The position numbers were made by a program, and so were the translations under genes. From positions 124,001-188,000 of the forward strand of contig JBCCXL010000008.1 of assembly GCA_039191605.1 (NCBI GenBank): DNA of 64,000 bases, read 5' to 3'. Of this stretch, positions 7,238-16,321 are shown piece after piece (position 1 is the stretch's first letter; every line of letters begins with the position of its first letter). This stretch comes from JBCCXL01 sp039191605 (GTDB lineage Bacteria; Acidobacteriota; Thermoanaerobaculia; Multivoradales; JAHZIX01). A model generated the notes under the pieces. The model was not told the origin of the DNA, searched no databases, and saw nothing but the letters and a program-made list of their open reading frames with translations.

Positions 7238-8356
7238 ATGCGCATTCGTCCTGTCTGCCTCACTCTCTTCGCCACCGCTGCCCTGGTGGTCAGCCTGCTG
7301 CCTGCGGCGGTATCTGCCCAGATTGGCAGCATTCCCAATCAGAAGCTCACCAGCTCGACCGCCGTGATCGACAACAACCCGGTGGCGGGGACCTACTACA
7401 ACGCCTCGGCGCTGAAGACCAACGGGGCCTATTACCTCTTCGTCCACACCGGCTGGATCGAGGCCGGCTGCTCGCCCATCGGCGGCGTCTTCCCCGGAGA
7501 CCAGGTGCTGGTCTACCGCTCCCTGAGCCCTACCAGCGGCTTCTCTCAGGTTGGCCACCTCACCACCTGCGACCCCAACACCCTGTGGGGGATGGGGGAG
7601 GTCATCGAATATGGCGGCCAATACCTGACCACCTACGACCACTCCACCAGCGGTGATGACACCGGCAAGTTTCGCTTCTACTTGGCGCCTTTGTCTTCGA
7701 CAAATCTCACCCAGTGGCAGTCCGGGCCTTTCCTCTTCGCCGATAGCTCGCCGATCCAAAAGATCATCATCGATCCGGTGATTTACCCGGTGAGCAGCTA
7801 CCGAGTCGGAGTCTTTTTTCGCTACGCCAACACCGACTTCACCAATGTGAAGCAGGGGCACATGTTCATCGACTTCGCGATGAGCGGCGGCAAGCCGGTG
7901 TGGAACGACTACACCGTGAGCGTGCGGAACGACTTCGGCGGCTACACCACGCTGCCGGCGAATCGAAAGATCAACTTTCCTCTCGGCGCCGTAGGCGGCC
8001 TCGGCGAGATCGAGATCAATCGCGTGCTCAAGAAGGGCCCCACCTGGCTGCTCTTCTACAAGGAGGCGACGCCCTCCGCCAGCGGGCCGGTGTGCTCCGG
8101 CCTGAGCGAGGGCAGCACGATGAAGTTCCGCACCGTGACCTTCGACAGCTCCGGGGTGCCCACCAGCTTTGGCAGCCCCCAGCCCCTGGCCTCCACCGTT
8201 TCCAGCTCCCCGCTCCCGCGCCGCGGCCGCTCCAGCGTCGGCTTTCCCTCGCCGATCAACGACGGCTGGCTGCTGCGCCTGTACTGGAGCCAGGACAACG
8301 CCTGCGCCGGGGGCTTCGGCAACCTGGATATCCAGCACGGCCTGCTCTCTCCCTGA
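7238..8356 (+). CDS. Secreted beta-propeller-like protein, function unknown
   Basis: The 372-residue product has a Sec signal peptide (TLFATAALVVSLLPAAVSA, cut after ~residue 27) and a mature part rich in Gly, Tyr, Trp and Ser/Thr. Repeated patterns (YYLFVHTGW, WLLFYKEA, GWLLRLYWSQ) suggest a five-bladed propeller like those of GH32/GH43-type proteins. I cannot point to catalytic acids, so an enzymatic role is not claimed. CTGGAGA precedes the ATG. It directly follows the ECF sigma gene and is followed by a clear terminator, so the two may form a unit. Confidence 0.75.
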   Translation: MRIRPVCLTLFATAALVVSLLPAAVSAQIGSIPNQKLTSSTAVIDNNPVAGTYYNASALKTNGAYYLFVHTGWIEAGCSPIGGVFPGDQVLVYRSLSPTSGFSQVGHLTTCDPNTLWGMGEVIEYGGQYLTTYDHSTSGDDTGKFRFYLAPLSSTNLTQWQSGPFLFADSSPIQKIIIDPVIYPVSSYRVGVFFRYANTDFTNVKQGHMFIDFAMSGGKPVWNDYTVSVRNDFGGYTTLPANRKINFPLGAVGGLGEIEINRVLKKGPTWLLFYKEATPSASGPVCSGLSEGSTMKFRTVTFDSSGVPTSFGSPQPLASTVSSSPLPRRGRSSVGFPSPINDGWLLRLYWSQDNACAGGFGNLDIQHGLLSP

Positions 8357-8395
8357 GCCCCCTTCTAGCTCTTTCGAACTCACGGCTTCGCTTCC

Positions 8396-8452
8396 GGCCC
8401 CGGAAGGGCCTGGCTCGCTTCGGCGGGTCGGGCCTTTCCGGGCCTTTTTTTT
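8396..8452 (+). terminator. Intrinsic terminator
   Basis: GGCCCCGGAAGGGCC pairs imperfectly with GGGCCTTTCCGGGCC and is followed directly by eight T residues. It ends the sigma/propeller transcript. Confidence 0.88.
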
Positions 8453-8588
8453 ACGAGGAAGGGCTGCCGCCGCAGGTTTCTCGGCGTTTGCGGGTTGCAG
8501 GAGATAAAGCTCTTCGAGGAGCCTGTGATGGGCGGTCGCCGATGGCTGCTCGTCTCCCCCTTGCCGATCCCATAAGAGGAGACTCTCG

Positions 8589-9956
8589 ATGCTCGAATCC
8601 AGGCTGAGCCTTGGTCTACTACCGATCCGAATCCTCGCCGTCATGGCGGTCGCCGCCCTTTGCCTCCTGGCTGGCCTGTGGCAGGAGCCTGCCGAGGCTC
8701 AGGGGCGGGGACAGGGTGAGATGCGCAACGTCATGCGGCAGCTGGACCTCACCCCCGAGCAGCGTAGGGCGTTGATGGGAATGCGGCAGGAGCTTCGCGG
8801 GCTGCCGCCGGAGCAAATGCGGGAGCGCATGGGCGAGGCGCTGGCGGAAATTCTCACCGAAGAGCAGCTGACGAAGCTACGAGAGTTGCGGGGAGAGCCC
8901 GGGGCGGGGGCCCGGCGTCAAGGCATCGCGGCCGATGGGAGCTCTGACGCGCCGAGAGAGACTTTCCTCGCCGAGGGGCTCTCGGCGGACGAGGCGCAGC
9001 GCCTGCGGGCCGCGGCGGAGTACTCAGCTCAATTCCGCGGGGTTTCCATGGTGGTGCTTCGAGAGGGGGAGCGGATCTTCGAGGACTACCCCAACGGCGG
9101 CGGAGCGAAGCAAGCCCACGCCCTAGCTAGCGGCACCAAGAGCTTCTCCTGTGCCCTGGTGGCGGCCGCCGCGGAGGACGACCTGCTGCATCTCGACGAG
9201 AAGGTCTCGGCGACCCTAGAAGAGTGGCGGGATGGCTCGAGCAAGGAAGAAATTACTCTCCGCCAGCTGCTCACCCTCACCTCGGGGGTCGATGCCAAGG
9301 TGGGGCTAGCGCCGAGCTACGAAAACGCCGTTGCGGTGGCGGTAGTGAACGAGCCTGGCACTACCTTCCAATACGGCGCCGAGCCCTTCCAGATTTTCGG
9401 TGAAGTGCTGCGCCGCAAGCTGGTAGCGGCGGGCTGGGAGCCGAGCCCGGTGGATTACCTCCAGTGGCGAGTGCTGGATTCCGTGGGCGTCGAGCCGGCT
9501 CAGTGGCGCCACGGCAGGGACGGGCTGCCTCATCTGAACGCTGGAGCATCCTTCACCGCCCGCGATTGGGCGGCCTACGGAGAGCTGATCCGTCGCCAGG
9601 GGCGAGTGGGCCAGGGAGACGGGAAGGAAAAGCAGGTGCTAGATCCGCGTCGAGTGGCCCAATGCTTCTTCGGCACCGAGGCGAATCCCGCCTACGGGCT
9701 GACCTGGTGGCTCGGGGGGGAGGTCAGCGCCGAGGTGCTGGAGAGCGTTCCTCAGCTGAACGGAGCGACGGACCTGGCGAGCTCCAATGAAGTAGGGAGC
9801 GGGGTGGTGATGGCCGCCGGAGCGGGCAAGCAGCGCCTCTACGTGATCCAGTCTCAGGGCCTAGTGGTGGTGCGGCAGGCGACCCGGGGCTCCGGGGGTG
9901 GAGGCTTCAGCGATGGGGAGTTTCTCTCCCGTCTGCTGACTCCGCCTGAGTCCTGA
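8589..9956 (+). CDS. Secreted class C beta-lactamase-fold serine hydrolase with Spy-like N-terminus
   Basis: The 455-residue product starts with a signal peptide (residues 1-38). A short helical segment follows with LTPEQ and LTEEQLTKLREL, like the LTxxQ motifs of Spy/CpxP proteins (residues ~50-105). The rest is a beta-lactamase-family domain: the SxxK nucleophile motif is S181-G-T-K, followed by FSCALVAAA, and the usual second motif region is near YGAEPF. Such proteins are usually esterases, D-aminopeptidases or penicillin-binding-like hydrolases; the substrate cannot be told. GAGGAG precedes the ATG. It lies alone between a terminator and a 240-bp gap. Confidence 0.85.
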   Translation: MLESRLSLGLLPIRILAVMAVAALCLLAGLWQEPAEAQGRGQGEMRNVMRQLDLTPEQRRALMGMRQELRGLPPEQMRERMGEALAEILTEEQLTKLRELRGEPGAGARRQGIAADGSSDAPRETFLAEGLSADEAQRLRAAAEYSAQFRGVSMVVLREGERIFEDYPNGGGAKQAHALASGTKSFSCALVAAAAEDDLLHLDEKVSATLEEWRDGSSKEEITLRQLLTLTSGVDAKVGLAPSYENAVAVAVVNEPGTTFQYGAEPFQIFGEVLRRKLVAAGWEPSPVDYLQWRVLDSVGVEPAQWRHGRDGLPHLNAGASFTARDWAAYGELIRRQGRVGQGDGKEKQVLDPRRVAQCFFGTEANPAYGLTWWLGGEVSAEVLESVPQLNGATDLASSNEVGSGVVMAAGAGKQRLYVIQSQGLVVVRQATRGSGGGGFSDGEFLSRLLTPPES

Positions 9957-10196
9957 GTCCTGGGCTGTCGACGGGGACCTGCGGAGGCCAAGGCCCAGTA
10001 CGTTGCCCGGTACGTCGTTCGGTAGGCGATAGGGAGAGTTCCTCTTGCCTTGGGTGTTTCTCCGGTTCTGGACGTAGTAGCTAGCATCCCCTACTTTGTC
10101 GCTGCCGGAACGAAGCCCATTGGAAGGGAACCAATGGAAGGCCCCGTACTGCAGTGCGCCTTGTTGCAGGCGCCGGATTGGAAGAGGAAGTCAGCC

Positions 10197-12200
10197 ATGC
10201 CTTCGAAGTACCTGATTCGCCACAGCTCGTCGATTGCCGGAGTCCCTCAAAGAGGATCAGCCCTGACCGGATCAGGCCTGGCCAATTCAAGACTGGCCAA
10301 TTCAAGACTGGCCAGTTCATGTCTTGCCCGACTTGCTCTCATCGCTCTGCTGCTCGTCGCCTGCCTGATGGGAGGGCAACCAGCGGGTGCTCAGGCCGAG
10401 ACAGAGCCTGCGCAAGCCTCAACGGCAGAGAACAATATGGAGACCCTCGCCGAGCGCTTTGGGCAGCTGGCGCTGGCCTGCGTCCATCAGGAATACCCCA
10501 ACAAGATCGCCCACGTCCTGCAGGGGGACGAAGACGCCCTGCCACCGCGAGAGCTGACTCCGGCCTTCTACGGCTGCTACGACTGGCATTCCTCGGTGCA
10601 CGGCCACTGGCTGCTGGCGCGGCTGGCTCATCTCGTTCCCGACAGTCCGCTGGCGGCGCCGGCTCGGGCGGCGCTGGAGCGCAGCCTGACGGCGGAGAAC
10701 ATCGAAGTGGAGGTGCGCTATCTCGAGGGTGCCGGCAGGGTTTCCTTCGAGCGTCCCTACGGTCTGGCCTGGCTGCTGCAGCTGGCGGCGGAGCTGCGCA
10801 CCTGGCGGGACGAGGACGCCCAGCGCTGGGCGCAGAACCTGGAGCCACTGGAGGCCCTGGCGGCGCAGCGGCTAGCGGACTGGATCCCCAAACTCAGCGA
10901 CCCCATTCGCGGCGGCGAGCATTCCCAAACCGCTTTCGCCTTCGGCCTGATCTACGACTGGACTTTGGCCAGCGGCGACCGCGAGCTCCGCAGCATCGTG
11001 CGCGGCGCCAGCTATCGCTTCTACGGCGACGATAAAGCGTGTCCCCTGGCCTACGAGCCTTCCGGTCACGACTTCCTCTCTCCCTGCCTGGCGGAAGCGG
11101 ATTTGATGCGTCGCTTGATGCGGCCCACCAGCTTTTCCGCCTGGCTCGGTGCCTTCTTACCTCAGATTCCCCGCCACGCTCGAGGAGAGCAGCCGGACCC
11201 CACGGCCTGGCTGGCGCCGGCGGTGGTGACGAATCCCGAGGATCCGAAGCTAGCCCATCTCGACGGGCTCAACCTCAGCCGGGCCTGGATGCTCGAGGGC
11301 ATCGCCTCCGGCCTGCCGGTTTACGATCCGCGACTCAACGCTCTCTTGCTCAACGCTCGGGCGCATCGTCTGGCGGGAGTCGATGCGGTCACCGGCGAGC
11401 ATTACGAGGGCGGCCACTGGCTCGGCAGCTTCGCTACCTACCTGGTGACCGGGCGTGGTCGCAGCGCCGTGGTGGGCTCCGGCTCCTTCGAGATGATCGC
11501 CCGGGACGTAGACCGGGAGCTCGCCCGTCAAGAAGTGCTGCCTCGCGCCCATCAGGCGCTGAGGGACGTTCGAGCCTTCTTCGAGACCGCCGAGAATTTC
11601 GATCCCGAGGCCGAGGGCTTTGACTTCGAGAGCCCCATTCTCATCGACATTAGCGACCGTCACTTCGTGCCCAGCCAGACCGGCCGAATCATCTGGGTCC
11701 CCGCGCGGCGCCTGAAGCAGGACGATAGCGGTTACGGCATTTCGATGGTGCACGAAGTCGTCCACGTGGTGGCGGCCAGCGCTTATCGTCCGGATCGCTT
11801 CTATGACGACGGCCTCGCCGTCTATCTCCAGTGGAAGCTAGGCACCGCCTCGTCCTTCCCCGATTTCGGACGGGATCTTTACGCCCAGACCCTCGCTGTG
11901 GCCGAGGAGGTCGGGGGGCTACTTCCCCTCGACAGAGTGGAGCCCACCCGTCAGCGCCTCAATGGCTCCGATCTGCTACAGCTCGCCTATCTTCAGGAAG
12001 GTGCGGTGACCCGATTTCTGATCGAGGAGCACGGCCTCGACCGCTACCTCCGCGTGTACCGGGGTGAAGACTTCTCTGCGGTCTATGGCTGGAGCCAGGA
12101 GGAGCTCGCGCAGCGCTGGATCGAGCATCTGGAAGAGGTGAGTGAGAAAGAGGTTCCCAGTTGGCTGGAAGGAGACTCGGCGAAGCCCTCCTCGCGGTAA
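10197..12200 (+). CDS. DUF2891 domain fused to HExxH metallopeptidase-like domain
   Basis: The 667-residue product has an N-terminal hydrophobic export signal. It carries a DUF2891-like domain (residues ~85-370; GCYDWHSSVHGHW and HSQTAFAFGLIYDW are characteristic) and a C-terminal region with H519-EVV-H523, a zinc-peptidase motif. The expected downstream Glu is replaced in the pattern YDDGLAVYLQ, where Asp may be the third ligand. DUF2891 proteins are usually ~350 residues alone, so this is a fusion. I chose ATG 10197, with AGAGGAAG upstream, over 10050. The signal region contains three 15-bp tandem repeats. It is followed after 10 bp by the sulfotransferase gene. Confidence 0.75.
   Translation: MPSKYLIRHSSSIAGVPQRGSALTGSGLANSRLANSRLASSCLARLALIALLLVACLMGGQPAGAQAETEPAQASTAENNMETLAERFGQLALACVHQEYPNKIAHVLQGDEDALPPRELTPAFYGCYDWHSSVHGHWLLARLAHLVPDSPLAAPARAALERSLTAENIEVEVRYLEGAGRVSFERPYGLAWLLQLAAELRTWRDEDAQRWAQNLEPLEALAAQRLADWIPKLSDPIRGGEHSQTAFAFGLIYDWTLASGDRELRSIVRGASYRFYGDDKACPLAYEPSGHDFLSPCLAEADLMRRLMRPTSFSAWLGAFLPQIPRHARGEQPDPTAWLAPAVVTNPEDPKLAHLDGLNLSRAWMLEGIASGLPVYDPRLNALLLNARAHRLAGVDAVTGEHYEGGHWLGSFATYLVTGRGRSAVVGSGSFEMIARDVDRELARQEVLPRAHQALRDVRAFFETAENFDPEAEGFDFESPILIDISDRHFVPSQTGRIIWVPARRLKQDDSGYGISMVHEVVHVVAASAYRPDRFYDDGLAVYLQWKLGTASSFPDFGRDLYAQTLAVAEEVGGLLPLDRVEPTRQRLNGSDLLQLAYLQEGAVTRFLIEEHGLDRYLRVYRGEDFSAVYGWSQEELAQRWIEHLEEVSEKEVPSWLEGDSAKPSSR
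10278..10322 (+). repeat. 15-bp tandem repeat in the signal-peptide coding region
   Basis: Three copies (two exact, one degenerate) of CTGGCCAATTCAAGA are in frame and encode repeated LANSR in the N-terminus of the DUF2891/peptidase protein. The repeat can gain or lose five residues without a frameshift. Confidence 0.85.
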
Positions 12201-12210
12201 ACTCGCCGCC

Positions 12211-13191
12211 ATGAGCTCGTCCCCGGCCGCCCCTCCGTCCAGCCCGTCGGCGTCGGATTTCGATCCTGCGGCCTGCGCCCAGGAGCAGGGGCTCGATCCC
12301 CTTCCCTTCGCTCCGCTGGTGATCCTCGGCGCCGCCCGCAGCGGCACCAACGTGTTGCGGGATTGCCTCACCGCGCTGCCGGGCTTCAGCACCTGGCCCT
12401 GCGACGAGATCAATCCGGTGTGGCGCCACGGCAACCTGGACGTCGACCACGATGAGCTGACCGCGGAGCACGCCCGGCCGGCGGTGGTGCGCTTCCTGCG
12501 CCGCACCTTTCGGCGCCGGGGCGTGCACGACGGGGCGCGGGTGCTGGTGGAGAAGACCTGCGCCAACACCCTGCGGGTCGCCTTCGTCGATCGGGCCTTT
12601 CCCGACGCTCGCTACGTGCTCATCGAGCGCGACGGTCGCGACGCTGTGGCCTCCGCTATGAAGCGGTGGAAGGCGCCGACGGAGCTGGCCTACACCCTGC
12701 GCAAGGCGCGCTTCGTGCCGTGGACGGATCTGCCCCGCCTCGGTTGGCGGTGGTTGAAAAATCGCCTCTCCCGCCGCGGCAGCGCCGACGGTCGCCTGGC
12801 CAGCTGGGGGCCGCGCTTTATCGGCATTCAGGACGCCGTCACCTCCCGCTCTTTGGCGGAGGTTTGCGCTCTGCAGTGGCGCCGCTGCGTCGAGAACAGC
12901 CATCGTGATCTCGCGCTGATCGCCCCGGAGCGGGTGCTGCGGCTGCGCTACGAGGAGTTCGTTGCGGACCCCGCAGGACAGCTGGGAGCGGTGGCGCGCT
13001 TCGCTGCCGGCGAGGTGCCGGAGTCGGCGGTGAGTACCGCGGCGCAGCGGGTGAGGGGCGACCGAGTCGGCCATGGGCGAGGGCTGGCGGAGGAGGACCA
13101 AGGGGCGGTGAGCGAGATCCTGCGGCCGGTGCTGGAAGATCTGGGATACCTCCAGCCTGGAGAGGCAGACTCCGAAGGGGCCGGCGAGTGA
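12211..13191 (+). CDS. Sulfotransferase family protein
   Basis: The 326-residue product has the PAPS-binding 5'-phosphosulfate loop (ILGAARSGTNVLRDCL, G40 onward) and a second conserved region (YVLIERDGRDAVASAMKRW) corresponding to the 3'-phosphate loop with its Arg and Ser. A C-terminal RLRYEEFVADP pattern is also typical. It probably transfers sulfate from PAPS to a carbohydrate hydroxyl in the cytoplasm. ATG 12211 is chosen over an upstream ATG inside the preceding gene. Its stop overlaps the GTG start of the sugar transferase, so the two are coupled and a role in surface glycan decoration is likely. Confidence 0.85.
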   Translation: MSSSPAAPPSSPSASDFDPAACAQEQGLDPLPFAPLVILGAARSGTNVLRDCLTALPGFSTWPCDEINPVWRHGNLDVDHDELTAEHARPAVVRFLRRTFRRRGVHDGARVLVEKTCANTLRVAFVDRAFPDARYVLIERDGRDAVASAMKRWKAPTELAYTLRKARFVPWTDLPRLGWRWLKNRLSRRGSADGRLASWGPRFIGIQDAVTSRSLAEVCALQWRRCVENSHRDLALIAPERVLRLRYEEFVADPAGQLGAVARFAAGEVPESAVSTAAQRVRGDRVGHGRGLAEEDQGAVSEILRPVLEDLGYLQPGEADSEGAGE

Positions 13192-13865
13192 CGGGGGTCC
13201 CCTCCGGGGAAGCCTCGGCGCAAAGCAGCGGCGACCCTGCTGTGGATCCCGCCTTCGAGCCGGCGCTCACCCCCGTCCAGCGCTGGGGCAAGCGGGGCTT
13301 CGACCTGGCGGTAGCGACGGGAGGAGCGCTGGCCCTGAGCTGGCTCATCGCTCTCGCCTGGCTTGCGGCGACCCTCGATACTCGGCAAAACGGCTTCTTC
13401 ACCCAGCGCCGAGTGGGGCGCCGAGGGCGTTTGTTCAAGGTGATCAAGATCCGCACCATGAGGCCGGATCAGCGCACCACCACCACCGTCACCACCGGCC
13501 TGGATCCCCGCATCACTCCCCTCGGCCGCCTCTTTCGGCGCACCAAGATCGATGAGCTGCCTCAGCTCTTCAACATCATCGCCGGGCAGATGAGTTTTGT
13601 CGGCCCTCGCCCCGATGTTCCGGGCTTTGCGGACCGCCTCGAGGGCTCCGACCGGCGGCTGCTAGCGCTGCGGCCGGGGATCACCGGGCCGGCGACCCTG
13701 GCCTTTCGTGACGAAGAGACCCTGCTGGCGGAACAGGCGGATCCTGAGCGCTACAATCGCGAGGTGATCTGGCCGCGGAAGGTGAAGCTCAACCTCGAGT
13801 ACATCGATTCCTACCGCTGGAGCAAGGATCTCGGCTACATTCTGCAGACCGTTCTCGGCCGCTGA
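13188..13865 (+). CDS. Undecaprenyl-phosphate sugar-phosphate transferase (PglC/WcaJ catalytic-domain type)
   Basis: The 225-residue product has a single membrane-associated hydrophobic segment (ALALSWLIALAWLAATL). It shows the conserved bacterial sugar transferase motifs: FTQRRVGRRG, FKVIKIRTM, then KIDELPQLFNII with the catalytic Asp-Glu pair and MSFVGPRPD. The short length matches the minimal monotopic PglC type. It transfers a sugar-1-phosphate from a nucleotide sugar to polyprenyl phosphate, starting glycan assembly. GTG 13188 overlaps the sulfotransferase stop. Together with the DegT aminotransferase downstream and the 4,6-dehydratase at 22.7 kb it suggests a diamino/amino-deoxy sugar as first residue. 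Confidence 0.9.
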   Translation: MTGVPSGEASAQSSGDPAVDPAFEPALTPVQRWGKRGFDLAVATGGALALSWLIALAWLAATLDTRQNGFFTQRRVGRRGRLFKVIKIRTMRPDQRTTTTVTTGLDPRITPLGRLFRRTKIDELPQLFNIIAGQMSFVGPRPDVPGFADRLEGSDRRLLALRPGITGPATLAFRDEETLLAEQADPERYNREVIWPRKVKLNLEYIDSYRWSKDLGYILQTVLGR

Positions 13866-14006
13866 GACGGGAGGAGTCACTCCTCTCCGTCGCCACGAGA
13901 CCCGCTAGCCCGATCTGCTGCTGCTTCCCTTTTGCTTCGCCAGTCCGCCCGCTCTCCGTTCCCTTGCCGCTCTTCCTGCTTTCCGTCCTTTTCCCTCGGA
14001 GCCTCC

Positions 14007-15140
14007 ATGAGCCAATCCACTACTGCCTCAGCACCGCTCACCATGTCCTTCCCGGATATCGACGAGACGGATATCGCCGCGGTGGTGGAGGTGCTGCGCT
14101 CCGGGCGGCTCTCGCTAGGACCTCGCCAGGAGGCCTTCGAGGAGGCGATGGCGGAGTTCGCGGGCGTCCGCCACGCGGTGGCGGTGAGCTCCGGCACGGC
14201 GGCGCTGCATCTGATGGTGAGGGGGCTGGGGATCGGCCCCGGCGACGAGGTGCTGGTGCCTTCCTTCACCTTCGTCGCCAGCGTGACGCCGATCCTCTTC
14301 GAAGGCGCGACGCCGGTCTTCGTGGACGTGGAGGACGACACCTGCAACTTAGACCCCGTCGATTGCGCTCGTCACATCACCCCTCGCACCAAGGCGATCA
14401 TGGTGGTGGACGCCTTCGGCCATCCGGCCCCCTGGACCCAGCTGGAGGCCCTCGCCGCGGAGCACGATCTGCTGCTGCTGGACGACTGCTGCGAGGCCCT
14501 CGGGGCGCGCTACGGCGACCGTCCCCTGGGTTCCCTCGGCGCCGCCGGCGCCTTCGCCTTCTACGCCAACAAGCAGATGACCACCGGGGAGGGAGGGATC
14601 CTGGTCACCGACGACGATGACCTAGCGATCGCCTGCCGCAGTCTGCGCAACCAGGGCCGCAGCGCCATGGGCCAATGGCTGGCCCATGAGCGCCTGGGCT
14701 ACAACTACCGCATGAGCGAGCTTGCCGCCGCCCTCGGCTGTACCCAGCTGGCCCGTCTGCCCCAATTCCTCCAGCAGCGCCAGCGGGTAGCGGATCTCTA
14801 CCACCAGCGACTCCAGGGGATCTCCGGCCTGCGTCCACCCCAGGCCCGCCCCGGGGTAACCATGAGCTGGTTTGTCTACGTCATCCAGCTGGAAGAAGGC
14901 CGAGATCGCGATGCGGTGATCCGGGCACTGGCGGAGGAGGGGGTGCCCTCCCGGGCCTATTTCTCCCCCATCCACCGCCAGCCCTTCATCCTCGAGCGCT
15001 TCGGCGATCTCTCCGCCGACCTGCCCCGCACCGAATCCCTCGCCCGTCGCACCATCGCCCTGCCCTTCCACAACCGGATGACGGAAGACCAGGTGGATCG
15101 AGTCAGCGAGGCCCTCGGCCGAGCCCTGGCGAGCTCCTGA
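14007..15140 (+). CDS. DegT/DnrJ/EryC1/StrS-type PLP sugar aminotransferase
   Basis: The 377-residue product has the fold-type I features of nucleotide-sugar aminotransferases: AVSSGTAALHLMVRGLGI near the N-terminus, then LLLDDCCEALGARY and the PLP lysine in FYANKQMTTGEGG (K189). A C-terminal YFSPIHRQPF pattern is also typical. It aminates a 4-keto-6-deoxy nucleotide sugar, like PglE or perosamine synthase. ATG 14007 follows CGGAG; the longer TTG frame from 13932 is unlikely. It lies 141 bp after the sugar transferase and probably acts on the product of the dehydratase at 22.7 kb. Confidence 0.9.
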   Translation: MSQSTTASAPLTMSFPDIDETDIAAVVEVLRSGRLSLGPRQEAFEEAMAEFAGVRHAVAVSSGTAALHLMVRGLGIGPGDEVLVPSFTFVASVTPILFEGATPVFVDVEDDTCNLDPVDCARHITPRTKAIMVVDAFGHPAPWTQLEALAAEHDLLLLDDCCEALGARYGDRPLGSLGAAGAFAFYANKQMTTGEGGILVTDDDDLAIACRSLRNQGRSAMGQWLAHERLGYNYRMSELAAALGCTQLARLPQFLQQRQRVADLYHQRLQGISGLRPPQARPGVTMSWFVYVIQLEEGRDRDAVIRALAEEGVPSRAYFSPIHRQPFILERFGDLSADLPRTESLARRTIALPFHNRMTEDQVDRVSEALGRALASS

Positions 15141-15301
15141 GTCTCCCTCGCTCGTTTTCTCCAGGCTGGGTGAGACTCCGTCCGGCCCCCGCAGTCGCGA
15201 CGCCCATAGCCCCCACTAGGGGCAAGGAGCATGGAGCAAGAAGTAAGGGGCAGTCGGCCGGAGGCACCGGGACAGGGCCTTTGGGCATCCATCGGGAGCG
15301 C

Positions 15302-16138
15302 TCAGGAGGCTCCGAAGAGTAGGGCTACGTCCTCCTGCTGGACCCCCTCCGCCTGAAGGCTCCTCTTCAGCTCTCGCAGCAGCTTGTAGACCCGGCGGTA
15401 CAGAGGCTTGGACTCCGTCTCGAGGCGCTGGGCTACCTCCTTCATGGTTGCCCCTTCATCGAAGCGCATCTGGAGCAGGGTCCGATCCTCTTGGGGCAGC
15501 GCCTCGAGGGCGAGGTGGAGGGCCTGGAGAATCTGCTGACGCTGGTCTTCGGACTCTCGATGCAGCGTGAGTTCGTCGGTGTGTTCTAAGGAACGGTGAT
15601 GCTGGGCCGCTTCCAGCGTGGCGGGTCGCAGCAGGCGATGACGGATCGGCAGGCGGGCCGCGAGGCTCCGCAGCGCTTCTACATCGGCGCTGGGATCAAA
15701 GTGCGCGGTGATCCAGCGAAGGGCGGTCTCCAGGTCGAAGCGGTCTCGCACCACCAGCTCCTCCAGCAGGATGCCGACCTTGCCGAAGCGCTTGGCCTCC
15801 GCGCTGGGGCGGAAGCGGCCCCAGCGGTGGTCGCGGAAGTCCAGGAAGAGGCGGGAAGTCACGATGGTGAGGTAGGTCTTCAAAGAGCTCTTGCCGCGAA
15901 AGGATCGCAGGATGTGGCAGTCGTTTTCGAGCAGCTTCACCATGCACCAGGAGCGGAACTCATCGGCTTCGTCCCAGCTCAGCGAGCGGCGGCGGATGAT
16001 GAGGTCGATCCGCTGCTGGATCAGCGGAAGGTTCTCTTCCAGCAGCGTAGGGGTGGCAGCGCCTTGCTGCGAGATACGGGAAGTGGGCGATGCGGTCGGG
16101 CGGCGCGAGTTGAGAAGGGCTTGGGCGGGCATCGACAT
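15302..16138 (-). CDS. Sigma-70-family RNA polymerase sigma factor
   Basis: The 278-residue product has a region 2-like segment (EADEFRSWCMVKLLEND, LKTYLTIVTSRLFLDFRDHR) and a C-terminal region 4 (LEALPQEDRTLLQMRF, then ATMKEVAQRLETESKPLYRR). A ~90-residue helical insert separates them, longer than in standard ECF factors. AAGGAG lies 7 bases upstream of the ATG. It is transcribed divergently from the sigma factor at 16322, and the 180-bp spacer is markedly AT-rich. It may control the sigma/kinase genes next to it, which is inference. Confidence 0.82.
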   Translation of the reverse strand: MSMPAQALLNSRRPTASPTSRISQQGAATPTLLEENLPLIQQRIDLIIRRRSLSWDEADEFRSWCMVKLLENDCHILRSFRGKSSLKTYLTIVTSRLFLDFRDHRWGRFRPSAEAKRFGKVGILLEELVVRDRFDLETALRWITAHFDPSADVEALRSLAARLPIRHRLLRPATLEAAQHHRSLEHTDELTLHRESEDQRQQILQALHLALEALPQEDRTLLQMRFDEGATMKEVAQRLETESKPLYRRVYKLLRELKRSLQAEGVQQEDVALLFGAS

Positions 16139-16321
16139 GGCGGAGCTCCTTGGTGACGGAGGCAGCGAATGGCTGCCAAGGTTGAGAATTTGTCGGCCTT
16201 AACGGGACCAACGACCTCCGTCGCCAAAGCGAACAGACAAATTTCCGGAATCTCGAAATTAGCTGTTTTGTTGCCTTACAATGAATTCCCCTCACAACCA
16301 GTTCTTTATTTCGAGGCGCCG
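16139..16321. promoter_or_regulatory. Divergent AT-rich promoter region between two sigma genes
   Basis: This 183-bp spacer becomes AT-rich from about 16215 (AAATTTCC, GAAATTAGC, TTTATTT). TACAAT at 16277-16282 is a plausible -10 for the rightward genes, but no matching TTGACA is present at 16-18 bp, so recognition by an alternative sigma factor is possible. Confidence 0.45.

Noticed and set aside
16169..16321. N-terminal extension of the sigma factor from 16169
   Set aside because: The extension covers the AT-rich divergent promoter region and does not resemble sigma sequence; the second sigma copy aligns only from the region after 16322.
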